This document shows positions 48,418-57,294 of a DNA stretch of 64,000 bases, piece by piece. Where the stretch lies: the NCBI RefSeq assembly GCF_021431965.1, contig NZ_CP090370.1, forward strand, positions 682,001 to 746,000, written 5' to 3'. Within the stretch, counting starts at the first letter, position 1. Each line of letters opens with the position of its first letter. Both the position numbers and the translations under genes were made by a program. Below the pieces are notes generated by a model. The model saw nothing but the letters and a program-made list of their open reading frames with translations, had not been told where the DNA came from and ran no database searches. The DNA comes from Erythrobacter sp. SDW2 (GTDB lineage Bacteria; Pseudomonadota; Alphaproteobacteria; Sphingomonadales; Sphingomonadaceae).

Positions 48418-49356
48418 TCAGACCGGCAACGCGCCGGAACCCCTGCCGCCGCGCAGCCAGTATTCCTGCGTGCCGCAGTGCAGCACGTTGTCGACGTCGA
48501 TCACCGCCGAATTGGCATAGGTGAAGCTGGCCGGCAGGCTGCGGTACAGCCGGTCGAAATCGCGCTCGACCGTCTGGCGGTAGAGATCCTCGAAACTCTC
48601 GATCACGAAATAGGTCGGCTGCAAATCGTCGATGGCGTAATCGGTGCGCATGACCCGGTCGACGTTGAGCATGATACGGTTGGGGCTTTGCGCCTCGACC
48701 GAGAACACTGCCTCGGTCGGGCCTGACAGGATGCCTGCACCATAGGCCCGCACGACATCGGGAGCTTCCTCGATCAGGCCGAACTCGACGGTGTACCAGT
48801 AGAGCGCGCCCAGCGCCTTCAAGTGGTTGTAACGCATCGCCTTCCACCCGGCCTTGCCATATTCCTGCATGTAATCGGCAAAGACCGGATCGGTCAGCAT
48901 CGGCACATGGCCGAACACGTCGTGGAACACGTCCGGTTCCTGGATGTAGTCGAAGGTTTCGCGGGTGCGGATGAAATTGCCCGCCGGGAACCGCCGGTTG
49001 GCCAAGTGCCAGAAGAACACGTGATCGGGGATCAGCATCGGCACCGGGACGACGCTCCAGCCCGTCATTGCGCCCAGATTCTCGCTGAGCCTGCCGAACT
49101 CCGGCACGCCGCCGCTGAGATCGAGCTTTTCGAGCCCTGCCATGAATGCGCTGGCGGCGCGGCCGGGCAGAACCTCCATCTGGCGCGCGAACAGGTCTTT
49201 CCAGATCTGGTCTTCCTCGCTCGTGTACACAGTCTGGGCAGGCTCGAGCCAGTCCTCGCCGACATGCGCCGGGCGCTTGAGCGGCGCGGTGAAGACATCC
49301 GCCGGCAATTCGGGCAGGATGCTGAAATCCTGCGGAGGGTGTGCGAGAGAAGCCAT
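48418..49356 (-). CDS. phhA: Phenylalanine-4-hydroxylase
   Basis: A 312-residue non-heme iron monooxygenase that makes tyrosine from phenylalanine with tetrahydropterin. Iron ligands are in PDVFHDVFGHVPML (about 141-154, two His) and YWYTVEFGL (about 191-199, Glu). The pterin- and substrate-binding region is VPVPMLIPDHVFFWHLANRR (about 105-124). The ATG at 49356 is preferred over a TTG eight codons upstream. It is divergent from ppk2 with 57 bp between. The 197-bp gap to the terminator of the lipoprotein holds no gene. Confidence 0.95.
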   Translation of the reverse strand: MASLAHPPQDFSILPELPADVFTAPLKRPAHVGEDWLEPAQTVYTSEEDQIWKDLFARQMEVLPGRAASAFMAGLEKLDLSGGVPEFGRLSENLGAMTGWSVVPVPMLIPDHVFFWHLANRRFPAGNFIRTRETFDYIQEPDVFHDVFGHVPMLTDPVFADYMQEYGKAGWKAMRYNHLKALGALYWYTVEFGLIEEAPDVVRAYGAGILSGPTEAVFSVEAQSPNRIMLNVDRVMRTDYAIDDLQPTYFVIESFEDLYRQTVERDFDRLYRSLPASFTYANSAVIDVDNVLHCGTQEYWLRGGRGSGALPV

Positions 49357-49413
49357 GGTTTCAGTTGTAACCAATAGCACGCTGGGTGCAATTTTTCAAT
49401 TGGGGAGCGCGCT

Positions 49414-50193
49414 TTGGATAGACTGAAGAAGAAGCGGTACGAGGCTCTGCTGGAGCCGATGGAACAGGAACTCGTCGGTATGGCGCGCTGGGCCAAAGCC
49501 AGCGGCGCGCGCATCTGCGTCCTGTTCGAAGGGCGCGATACGGCAGGCAAGGGCGGGGCTATCCGGACGGTCAGCGAACGGCTCAATCCGCGCCAGTGCC
49601 ACATAGTGGCGCTGGCCAAGCCGACAGAGGCGGAGCAGACGCAGTGGTATTTCCAGCGCTATGTCCCGCATCTGCCGAGCGCGGGCGAGATCGTGCTGTT
49701 CGACCGCAGCTGGTACAACCGTGCCGGGGTCGAAAAAGTCATGGGCTATGCGACCGACGCGCAGGTCGAGGCGTTCCTGCGCGACGCGCCTCGGTTCGAA
49801 CGGATGCTGGTCGATGACGGTATCCTGCTGTTCAAATACTGGCTGACGACCGACCAGGACAAGCAGGAAGAGCGGCTGAGGGAACGGCTCGATGACCCGC
49901 TCAAGCGCTGGAAGCTCTCGCCGATCGATCTGGCCGCGCGCGAGAAATACGACGCCTACACCGAGGCGCGCGAAGCCATGCTGAAGGCAACGCATACCGA
50001 CCATGCGCCGTGGACGCTGGTCGACTTCAACGACCAGAAGCGCGGGCGGCTGACGCTGGTGCGCGACTTGCTCGAACGGCTGCCGGATACGCATGCGGAG
50101 CCCGAGCCGCTCGACTTTCCCGAGCTGGGCCGAGAGCCGCAGAAGGAGCGGTTCGGCGTGCTGCAACCCATCGAGGATTTCCCTCTCGATTAG
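49414..50193 (+). CDS. ppk2: Polyphosphate kinase 2 (PPK2)
   Basis: A 259-residue kinase from TTG 49414, the only start that gives the family N-terminus (MDRLKKKRYEALLEPMEQEL). Walker A-like CVLFEGRDTAGKGGAIRTVS (about 35-54) and Walker B-like IVLFDRSWYNRAGVEKVMGY (about 92-111) are typical of PPK2 class I; the lid R-x-x-R segments follow. It transfers phosphate between polyphosphate and nucleoside diphosphates. Its stop overlaps that of the convergent hydratase gene by three bases. Confidence 0.94.
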   Translation: MDRLKKKRYEALLEPMEQELVGMARWAKASGARICVLFEGRDTAGKGGAIRTVSERLNPRQCHIVALAKPTEAEQTQWYFQRYVPHLPSAGEIVLFDRSWYNRAGVEKVMGYATDAQVEAFLRDAPRFERMLVDDGILLFKYWLTTDQDKQEERLRERLDDPLKRWKLSPIDLAAREKYDAYTEAREAMLKATHTDHAPWTLVDFNDQKRGRLTLVRDLLERLPDTHAEPEPLDFPELGREPQKERFGVLQPIEDFPLD

Positions 50194-51044
50194 GCCAGCG
50201 AAGCCGTCGCCTTCACCGTCTGCCGCCCGTCGCTGGCGAACGAGCCGAGTTCGATCCCGTCGCCCGACTGCCTGAGCGCCAGTGTCAGCGGTTCGCCGCA
50301 GATCGCGGGGCTGACGGCGCGAAAGTTGAAGCGGGTGAGGCGGTTGTCGCCAAACTCCTCCGCCGCCAGTTGCAGCAGCAGCGATGCAATCAGCGGGCCG
50401 TGCACCACCAGCCCGCGATAGCGCTCCACATCGCGCGCATAGGGCAGATCGTAATGGATGCGGTGGGTATTGAAGGTCAGCGCCGAATAGCGGAACAGCA
50501 GCGTCTCCGATGGCGTGAGGGTGCGGGTGCGATCCCAGCCTGTCCCGTCGAAGCTGCCTTGGCCGGGCTCCGGCGGGCTGAGCGGCGCATCGGGCGCGGC
50601 CTCATCGCGGTACACCAGCGTCTGCTTCTCGATCACCGACAGAGTGCCATTGGCGGACGTTTCGTGTTCGACCTCGACGAACACGAGTTGCCCGCTGGCC
50701 CCGTCCCTCTCCGTGATCGAGACGATCCGGCTGGTCCGCGAAACGACCGCTCCGATGGCCAGCGGGGCGCGAAACCGGATATCGCTCGCGGCCCACATCC
50801 GGCGGGGCTGCGACACTGGCGGAAAGAAGCTTTGCGGCGAATCGTCACGGCTCGGGTGACCGTCGAGGCCCAGACGCCTCGTCGGCGCTTCGGGCGTGCA
50901 GAGCGCGAAGTGGATCCCCTGCGGCATGAGTGCTGGCTGCGGCCTTACTAGATCGAAGGTCGCCAGCCAGCGGGCGGCGAGCGCCTCGTCGAGCCGGTCG
51001 CTCTGCCGGACCTCGCGCCCGATCCAGCTGTCCCACTGGCCCAT
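50190..51044 (-). CDS. Double hot-dog MaoC-like acyl-CoA hydratase (mesaconyl-CoA hydratase-like)
   Basis: A 284-residue protein with an FAS1-like N-terminal hot-dog half (RMWAASDIRFRAPLAIGAVV) and a MaoC-like C-terminal half (LFRYSALTFNTHRIHYDLPY, about 185-204, and RGLVVHGPLIASLLLQLAAE, about 212-231) with the catalytic N-x-H-x-I-H. It resembles mesaconyl-C4-CoA or itaconyl/methylmesaconyl-type hydratases. Its start overlaps the thiolase stop (ATGA), making it the last gene of a four-gene operon. The exact acyl-CoA is not known. Confidence 0.82.
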   Translation of the reverse strand: MGQWDSWIGREVRQSDRLDEALAARWLATFDLVRPQPALMPQGIHFALCTPEAPTRRLGLDGHPSRDDSPQSFFPPVSQPRRMWAASDIRFRAPLAIGAVVSRTSRIVSITERDGASGQLVFVEVEHETSANGTLSVIEKQTLVYRDEAAPDAPLSPPEPGQGSFDGTGWDRTRTLTPSETLLFRYSALTFNTHRIHYDLPYARDVERYRGLVVHGPLIASLLLQLAAEEFGDNRLTRFNFRAVSPAICGEPLTLALRQSGDGIELGSFASDGRQTVKATASLA

Positions 51045-52273
51045 CAGGCCGCCCGCTCAAAGATTGCCGCGATGCCCTGGCCGCCGCCGATGCACATGGT
51101 CTCGAGCCCGAAGCGCACCTCGCGGCGGTGCATTTCGGCCGCCATGTCGGCAAGGATCCGCCCGCCGGTCGCACCGATCGGATGGCCGAGCGAAATGCCC
51201 GAGCCGTTGACGTTGACAATTGCGCGGCGGCTGTCGTCGGCGCTGAAGCCCCAGCCCTTGAGCACCGCCAGCGCCTGCGGGGCGAAAGCCTCGTTGAGTT
51301 CGATCAGGCCGATATCGTCCCAGCCCATGCCCGTGCGCGCAAACAGCCGCTCGACCGCCGGGACCGGGCCGATGCCCATGCGGCTGGGATCGCAGCCCGC
51401 CGCCGCCCAGCCGTGGAACCACAGCGACGGGGTGAGGCCCATTTCCTCGAGCTTGTCCTCCGCCACCACCAGGCAGGCGGCCGCCGCATCGTTCTGCTGG
51501 CTGGCGTTGCCGGCGGTGACGATGGCTTCGGGATCGCGCTTGAGGTCGATGGCGCGCAGGGCGCCGAGCGTCTCCATGCTGGCATCGGCGCGGTAACCCT
51601 CGTCGTGGTCGAACACGACCGGATCGCCCTTGCGTTGGGGGATCTCGACCGGGACAAGATGGTCGGCGAACTTGCGCTCCGCCCAGGCTTTGGCGGCATT
51701 CTGATGCGAGCGGACGGCAAAGGCATCGGCTTCCTCGCGGGTGATGACATAATCCTTGGCAAGGTTCTCCGCCGTCTCGATCATGCCGGTGATGACGCCG
51801 AAGCGTGCGATCGGCTGGCTCATCAGCCGGCCCCGCGAGAGGCGGTCATGCAGCACCATGTCGCCCGCCCGCACCCCGCCGCGCAGGGCGGTGGTGTAGT
51901 GCTCGACATTGGACATGCTCTCGCAGCCGCCCGCGACCACCACGTCGGCCATGCCGGTCTGCACCATCATCGCGGCATTGGCGATGGCCTGCACGCCCGA
52001 GCCGCAGCGCCGGTCGAGCTGGTAGCCCGGCACTTCCAGCGGCAGGCCGGCGGCGAGCCAGCTCCAGTGGCCGATGGCCGGAGCCTCGGCATTGCCATAG
52101 CCCTGGCTGAACACGACGTCATCGACACGCTCGGGATCGATCCCGCTGCGCTCGATCAGTGCCTTGAGAATGACGGCCCCCAGCGCGCCCGCATCGAGCG
52201 GGGCAAGTGCACCGCCAAACTTGCCGACTGCCGTGCGTAGGGGTGTGCAGATAGCAACGCGGCGATTGGTCAT
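51044..52273 (-). CDS. Acetyl-CoA C-acetyltransferase (thiolase)
   Basis: A 409-residue thiolase. The active-site Cys is in QLDRRCGSGVQAIANAAMMV (about 84-103), N-E-A-F-A-P-Q near 325, the catalytic His in GISLGHPIGATGGRILADMA (about 358-377) and the second Cys in [17 protein letters not shown]. It cleaves or condenses acyl-CoA with acetyl-CoA in the same pathway as its neighbours; gap to the CoA-transferase gene is three bases. Confidence 0.93.
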   Translation of the reverse strand: MTNRRVAICTPLRTAVGKFGGALAPLDAGALGAVILKALIERSGIDPERVDDVVFSQGYGNAEAPAIGHWSWLAAGLPLEVPGYQLDRRCGSGVQAIANAAMMVQTGMADVVVAGGCESMSNVEHYTTALRGGVRAGDMVLHDRLSRGRLMSQPIARFGVITGMIETAENLAKDYVITREEADAFAVRSHQNAAKAWAERKFADHLVPVEIPQRKGDPVVFDHDEGYRADASMETLGALRAIDLKRDPEAIVTAGNASQQNDAAAACLVVAEDKLEEMGLTPSLWFHGWAAAGCDPSRMGIGPVPAVERLFARTGMGWDDIGLIELNEAFAPQALAVLKGWGFSADDSRRAIVNVNGSGISLGHPIGATGGRILADMAAEMHRREVRFGLETMCIGGGQGIAAIFERAA

Positions 52274-52276
52274 GGT

Positions 52277-53515
52277 CTATTCCTTGTCGGACAGGCGAAC
52301 GGTCCCCGCGTCCACCAGCTTGGCAATGGCACCGGACGAGAGGCCCAGCCGCTCGGCCAGCACTTCCTCGCTATGCTGGCCCAGGTAAGGTGCGGGAAGC
52401 GGGTCGCCGACGTCCTTCTCGGGCAAATTGGCGAAGCTGCGGGTGGCAGGGTATTCGAAACCGGAGGGGTTGGCCGGCGAAGGACCGAACAGCGGATTGT
52501 TCGTCACCAGCTGCGGATCGTTCGCCGCCTCGTGCATCGTGCGGTAACGCTCGTAGGTGCAGCCTTGCGCGCTCATGCGGGCGGACAGCTCTGCCCAGTC
52601 GAACCCGGCTGCGGCCTGTTGGAACACATCGAACAGGCGGTGGCGATTGACGAAGCGCGGGGTGTCGCCGTCGGCGAAGCGTACGCCCAGTTCCTGCTCC
52701 AGCGCAGCGACCTCGCTCTCGACTCCGAAGGCGGCGAGCAGCCCGGTCCATTGCTTGGGCGTCAGCGCGGCGACCATGAAGCGGACCCCGTCGCTGGTGC
52801 GGAAATCGCGTCCGAACGCGCCCCATATGGCATTGCCGAGCCGCTCGCGGTCGCTGCCGCGATAGAGCATTTCCGCCATCGAGCCGCTGTTGGCGAAGGT
52901 GCCCACAGCCACATCGCCCAGCGGCACGCGCACCTCGCTGCCTTCGCCGGTGGCATCGCGGTGGCGCAGTGCGGCGAGCAGGGCGAAGGCACCGTAAGCC
53001 CCGGTGATGAAGTCCCACGCCGGGAGCACCTGGTTGACCGGGGGCGCGGTCTTGGGGTCCCAGTCCTCCGGCCCGCACATCAGCGGATAGCCGGTTGCGG
53101 CGTTGACGGTGAAATCCATTGCCTGCCGCCCGTCGTGCCAGCCCATGATGCGGACCGAGACCAGATCGGGTCTGCCCCCCAAGGCAGGGTCGCTCATCGC
53201 GGCATGGCTGAGGAAGCTCTTCTCCGGCAGATTGGTGACGACCTGGCCGGTCACCCGCGCCAGTTCGACCAGCAGCTCGCGTCCTTCGCCCGATTGCAGG
53301 TCGAGCGCGACCGACTTCTTGCCCCGGTTGAGGTTCTCCCAGCTGAGCGAACGGCCCTCTTTGGTCAGCAGGTAGCGATCATAGTCGAGCCCGCCGGCCT
53401 TGTGGTCGACGCGGATGACTTCCGCACCCATCTGGGCGCAATAGAGCCCGATGGTGGGCGACGCGACGAAGCTCGACACCTCGATGATCGAGAGGTCGCT
53501 CAGCAGCTTGTACAT
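52277..53515 (-). CDS. CaiB/BaiF-family (class III) CoA transferase
   Basis: A 412-residue enzyme. The family start LLSDLSIIEVSSFVASPTIG, RVDHKAGGLDYDRY, NRGKKSVALDLQSGEGRELL (about 63-82) and the catalytic aspartate region VLPAWDFITGAYGAFALLAAL (Asp about 167) are all visible. It moves CoA from a donor such as succinyl-CoA or another acyl-CoA to a free acid. Position between the thiolase and the acyl-CoA dehydrogenase suggests it activates the operon's substrate. Confidence 0.92.
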   Translation of the reverse strand: MYKLLSDLSIIEVSSFVASPTIGLYCAQMGAEVIRVDHKAGGLDYDRYLLTKEGRSLSWENLNRGKKSVALDLQSGEGRELLVELARVTGQVVTNLPEKSFLSHAAMSDPALGGRPDLVSVRIMGWHDGRQAMDFTVNAATGYPLMCGPEDWDPKTAPPVNQVLPAWDFITGAYGAFALLAALRHRDATGEGSEVRVPLGDVAVGTFANSGSMAEMLYRGSDRERLGNAIWGAFGRDFRTSDGVRFMVAALTPKQWTGLLAAFGVESEVAALEQELGVRFADGDTPRFVNRHRLFDVFQQAAAGFDWAELSARMSAQGCTYERYRTMHEAANDPQLVTNNPLFGPSPANPSGFEYPATRSFANLPEKDVGDPLPAPYLGQHSEEVLAERLGLSSGAIAKLVDAGTVRLSDKE

Positions 53516-53521
53516 CTGCGC

Positions 53522-54700
53522 TCAGCCGTTCTGCGCCGACCAGTCGCGCAGCATGTGCTTGGCGATCTGGAGATAGAGGATCTGCGTCGTGCCTTCGTAG
53601 ATGCGATAGATGCGCGCATCGCGGAAGAAGCGTTCGGCATCGTATTCGGCGAGGTATCCGGCGCCGCCATAGATCTGCACCACCCGGTCGACCACGCGGC
53701 CGCACATTTCGGACGAGAAGACCTTGAAGGCCGCCGCCTTGCGCAGGATGTTCTCGCCCCGGTCGGCGCGTTCGCAAACGTCCTTCATCATCGCTTCGGC
53801 GGCGTAGATCTCCATCTCGCTTTCGGCCAGCATCTGCTGGATCAGCTGGAAATTGGCGATCGGTTCGCCGAAGGCCTTGCGCTCGTTGGCATAGCGCAGC
53901 GCGCTGTCGAGCGCGCGGCGGGCATAGCCGGCCGCTGCGGCACCCACCGAAATCCTGCCGTTGTCGAGGCTCTTCATCGCGAAGATGAAGCCCTTGCCGG
54001 TCTCGCCGCCGAGCAGCGCCTCGCCCGGAACATGCACGTCGTCGAGCATGATGTCGGAGATATGGCTGCCTTCCTGGCCCATCTTCTTGTCGGGGCTGCC
54101 GGTCGAGACGCCCGGCGTGTTCATGGGCACGATAAAGGCACTGACATGGGCGTTCTTGGGCAGCGCTTCCTTCTCCGTGCGCGCCATGATCAGCGCGACA
54201 TCGGCATGCGGGGCGTTGGTGATGTAGCGTTTCGAACCGTTGAGGATCCAGCCATTCCCCGACGGATCGGGCCGCGCGGTGGTGGCCATGGCGGCGCTGT
54301 CGGACCCGCTGCCCGGCTCGGTCAGGCCAAAGCAGGCGATCTCGCCGGCGGCGATGCGCGGCCACCATTCGGCCTTCTGGGCCTCGGTCGCGCCGTTCTT
54401 GATCGCGGAATTGAACATGCCGACATTGATCGAGAAGATCGAGCGATAGGCAGGGGCAGCATAGGCCATCGTATTGACGACCCGCGCATATTGCGAGGTG
54501 TTGAGCCCCGCACCGCCATATTCCTCGGGCACGGTCAGGCCGAACAGCCCCATCTCCTTCATCTCCTGGACGATCTCGTCCGGGATGCGGTCATTGGCGA
54601 TGACGTCCTTTTCCGCCGGGATCAGCCGCTCGCGGACATAGCGTTCGAGCTGCTCGATAAACTGTTCGAAGATCTCGGGGTCCATCCCGTTGTCGGCCAT
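53522..54700 (-). CDS. Acyl-CoA dehydrogenase
   Basis: A 392-residue FAD enzyme from ATG 54700, after GAGAGGAACGAG. FAD-binding CFGLTEPGSGSDSAAMATTA (about 128-147), the substrate-binding NGSKRYITNAPHADVALIMA, the R-x-F-G-like KAFGEPIANFQLIQQMLAES and the C-terminal catalytic-glutamate segment IYEGTTQILYLQIAKHMLRD (about 366-385) are typical. First gene of the operon and probably the first oxidation step. Chain-length preference cannot be read. Confidence 0.93.
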   Translation of the reverse strand: MADNGMDPEIFEQFIEQLERYVRERLIPAEKDVIANDRIPDEIVQEMKEMGLFGLTVPEEYGGAGLNTSQYARVVNTMAYAAPAYRSIFSINVGMFNSAIKNGATEAQKAEWWPRIAAGEIACFGLTEPGSGSDSAAMATTARPDPSGNGWILNGSKRYITNAPHADVALIMARTEKEALPKNAHVSAFIVPMNTPGVSTGSPDKKMGQEGSHISDIMLDDVHVPGEALLGGETGKGFIFAMKSLDNGRISVGAAAAGYARRALDSALRYANERKAFGEPIANFQLIQQMLAESEMEIYAAEAMMKDVCERADRGENILRKAAAFKVFSSEMCGRVVDRVVQIYGGAGYLAEYDAERFFRDARIYRIYEGTTQILYLQIAKHMLRDWSAQNG

Positions 54701-54714
54701 CGGGCTCGTTCCTC

Positions 54715-54954
54715 TCAAGGTAATTGTTCTGTCGGTGCCGCGTCGGCAGCGGCGGCCTCGCCAGCTTCCGGCTGCGGGCTCGGATCAAGAGCCTCGGGAG
54801 GCAGCTTGCGCTCCTCCAGCATTTCAGCGGCCTCATCGAGCGCCTTCGCTTCGCCCACGGTCACGCCTCCCGGGCCAGGGTCGTTCTCGCCCGGGCCGCA
54901 AGCGGACAGCAGCGCCAGCATCACCGCAGCGCAAGCCAGGCGATGCCTGCCCAT
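54715..54954 (-). CDS. Small acidic lipoprotein
   Basis: A 79-residue protein from ATG 54954 (a GTG at 54969 would add five residues). Signal peptide with lipobox LLSAC, then an acidic, Ala/Pro-rich tail containing AKALDEAAEMLEERKLPPEA, a likely helix. It lies between the acyl-CoA dehydrogenase start (14 bp away) and another acidic lipoprotein (20 bp). Function unknown. Confidence 0.65.
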   Translation of the reverse strand: MGRHRLACAAVMLALLSACGPGENDPGPGGVTVGEAKALDEAAEMLEERKLPPEALDPSPQPEAGEAAAADAAPTEQLP

Positions 54955-54974
54955 GAAGCCGAACCGCACCGGAC

Positions 54975-55304
54975 CTATTCTTCGACCGGCTCGGCCGCGC
55001 CGGTCGCCGGTTCGTTGCCCTTGGCGAGTTCGGCCTGGATTTCGGCGGCCAGAGCAGCCGCCTCTTCGCTCTGCTCGGTGTTCGACTTGATCTCGACCGG
55101 AGAAATGTCCTGCTCCTCTTCTACAGGTTGGGGCGCGACAGCGGTGTCTTCCACCGGCCCTTCGGTGACCGGTTCCATGGTTTCCTCGGCGATCACTTCC
55201 ACGCTCTCGGCGGTGGTGTCTTCAGAGACATCGTCCGAACTGCCGCAGGCGGCGAGGGCAAGCGATCCGGCGACGACGAGGCCGAAGCGAAAAGCGGTAT
55301 TCAT
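54975..55304 (-). CDS. Acidic Glu/Pro-rich lipoprotein
   Basis: A 109-residue protein from ATG 55304. Signal peptide with lipobox LAAC (Cys20), then a strongly acidic low-complexity region and a C-terminal helix EEAAALAAEIQAELAKGNEP. It ends 20 bp before the start of the next small lipoprotein on the same strand. Similar in character to the lipoprotein at 47911. Function unknown. Confidence 0.7.
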   Translation of the reverse strand: MNTAFRFGLVVAGSLALAACGSSDDVSEDTTAESVEVIAEETMEPVTEGPVEDTAVAPQPVEEEQDISPVEIKSNTEQSEEAAALAAEIQAELAKGNEPATGAAEPVEE

Positions 55305-55418
55305 GGCGGTTCTCCTGACTGCAGTTTTCCCGACCCTAGCGGGCGAGGATTGGCGAGGCCAAGGGAAAAGTGCGCCGTTCGCGTTTGCCTGCCGGGCTGC
55401 CTGTGCCATGGCGGACCT

Positions 55419-57212
55419 GTGGTTGCTTCCCTCGAAATTGCCCGGCTCGACAAAGCCCGCGAACGCCTGCGCGCGCTGTTCGGCTATGACGATTTCCGCG
55501 GTCGCCAGCCGGAGGTGATCGAGCGCGTGCTGGCGGGCCAGTCGACGCTCGCCGTCATGCCGACCGGTGCGGGCAAGTCGCTCACCTACCAGCTGCCCGC
55601 GACCATGCTTGACGGCACCTGCGTGGTCATCTCGCCACTGATCGCGCTGATGCACGACCAGCTGCGCGCGGCCCGCGCCAACGGCATCCGTGCTGCGACG
55701 CTTACCAGTGTCGATACCGACTGGCGCGAGACGATGGACGCGTTCCGCAGCGGCGAGCTCGACTTGCTGTATGTCGCACCGGAACGTGCCAGCCAGTCCA
55801 GTTTCTGCGATTTGCTGACCGCTGCGCCGGTCAGCCTGTTCGCCATCGACGAAGCGCATTGCGTTTCCGAATGGGGGCACGACTTCCGCCCCGACTATCG
55901 CCAGCTGCGCCCATTGATGGACCGCTTCGGCGATGTCGCGCGCCTGGCGCTGACGGCGACTGCGGACCATCATACACGGGCCGATATCCTCGAACAGCTG
56001 GGCATCCCGCAGGACGGCCTGATCGTCGCCGGGTTCGACCGGCCCAACATCCGCTACGCCATCCGCCACCGCGACAATCCGGTCCGGCAGCTGACCACGC
56101 TGATGCGCGAGCAGCCGGGCCCGGGGATCGTCTACGCTCCGACCCGGCGCAAGGTCGAGGAGCTGGCCGAGAAGCTGGCGGCAGCGACGGGACGCGAAGT
56201 GCTGCCCTATCATGCCGGGCTCGAGCCGCAGCAGCGGTCCGATCACCAGGCGCGCTTCGTGGCGAGCGAGGACATGGTGATGGTGGCGACCATCGCTTTC
56301 GGTATGGGGATCGACAAGCCGGATGTCCGCTTTGTGGCGCATGCCGGCATCCCCAAGTCGATCGAGGCCTATTACCAGGAAACCGGCCGCGCCGGGCGCG
56401 ACGGCGACGCCTCGCTGGCGCTGATGCTGTGGGGTGCAGAGGACTTTGCCCGCGCCCGGATGCGGCTCGCCGAAGTGCCCGAGGACCGCCGCGATGGCGA
56501 CCGCCAGCGGCTCGATTCGCTCAGCACGCTGGTCGAGACGGCCGGGTGTCGCCGCGCGGTGCTGCTCAGGCATTTCGGCGAGGACCCGCCGCAGAGCTGC
56601 GGCAATTGCGACAATTGCCTCGAAGCGCCCGGCGTGATCGATGCGACCGAGCTGTCGCGCAAGCTGCTCTCGGCGGTTTATCGCACCGGGCAGAGCTTCG
56701 GCTTCGGCCATATCCAGAAAGTGCTGACCGGCGATGCCGACGAGCGCATCCGCCAGCGCGGACACGACGGCCTCAGCGTTTTCGGGATCGTCGGAAGCGA
56801 GGAGGCGTCCATGTTGCGCGCGGTCAGCCGGGCCCTGCAGGCACGCGGTTCGCTGGTCGCGACAGAGCATGGCGGCCTTGCGCTTGGCGGCGATGCCAAG
56901 GACATCCTCAAGGGCGAGCAGGCGGTGATGATCGTCAAGCCGCCCAAGCCTGCGCGCGGCGGACGCAAGTCACGTGACGGGGGCGTCAATCCGGTCGGCG
57001 ACCCGCTGTTCGATGCGCTGCGCGAATTGCGGCGCGATCTGGCGATCGAGGCGGGCTTGCCGCCCTATGTCATCTTCCACGACGCGACCTTGCGCGAAAT
57101 GGCGCAGGTTCGCCCTGCGACACTGGCTGAGCTGGGCCGGGTCGGCGGTGTCGGAGCCAAGAAGCTCGAGGCCTATGGCGACCGCTTCCTCGACTGCATT
57201 CGGCGGCACTGA
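55419..57212 (+). CDS. recQ: RecQ-family DNA helicase
   Basis: A 597-residue ATP-dependent 3'-5' helicase from GTG 55419, chosen because the conserved N-terminus (KARERLRALFGYDDFRGRQP) begins soon after. Walker A MPTGAGKSLTYQLPA (about 47-61), DEAHC box (about 144-148), motif VI ETGRAGRDG (about 313-321), RQC zinc cysteines in CRRAVLLRHFGE and CGNCDNCLEAPG (about 370-400), and a C-terminal HRDC domain (PLFDALRELRRDLAIEAGLP). Acts in recombination and repair. Full domain set present. Confidence 0.95.
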   Translation: MVASLEIARLDKARERLRALFGYDDFRGRQPEVIERVLAGQSTLAVMPTGAGKSLTYQLPATMLDGTCVVISPLIALMHDQLRAARANGIRAATLTSVDTDWRETMDAFRSGELDLLYVAPERASQSSFCDLLTAAPVSLFAIDEAHCVSEWGHDFRPDYRQLRPLMDRFGDVARLALTATADHHTRADILEQLGIPQDGLIVAGFDRPNIRYAIRHRDNPVRQLTTLMREQPGPGIVYAPTRRKVEELAEKLAAATGREVLPYHAGLEPQQRSDHQARFVASEDMVMVATIAFGMGIDKPDVRFVAHAGIPKSIEAYYQETGRAGRDGDASLALMLWGAEDFARARMRLAEVPEDRRDGDRQRLDSLSTLVETAGCRRAVLLRHFGEDPPQSCGNCDNCLEAPGVIDATELSRKLLSAVYRTGQSFGFGHIQKVLTGDADERIRQRGHDGLSVFGIVGSEEASMLRAVSRALQARGSLVATEHGGLALGGDAKDILKGEQAVMIVKPPKPARGGRKSRDGGVNPVGDPLFDALRELRRDLAIEAGLPPYVIFHDATLREMAQVRPATLAELGRVGGVGAKKLEAYGDRFLDCIRRH

Positions 57213-57233
57213 TGGCCACCTGACAGGTTGCGC

Positions 57234-57276
57234 TTGACTCTGTTCCGGGACGATATAAATATGATATCATAAATAT
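57234..57276 (+). promoter_or_regulatory. AT-rich promoter/operator of the SPFH operon
   Basis: TTGACT (57234-57239) is a good -35. From 57254 the sequence becomes entirely A/T-like, offering TATAAA/TAAATA as -10. Within it lie two direct ATAAATAT repeats (57255-57262, 57269-57276) and a perfect 12-bp palindrome TATGATATCATA (57260-57271). This stretch is very unlike the GC-rich surroundings. The ribbon-helix-helix protein of the same operon is the obvious candidate ligand (inference). A GGAGGG ribosome-binding site follows before the ATG at 57295. Confidence 0.6.
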
Positions 57277-57294
57277 ATCGAACGGAGGGCCATC

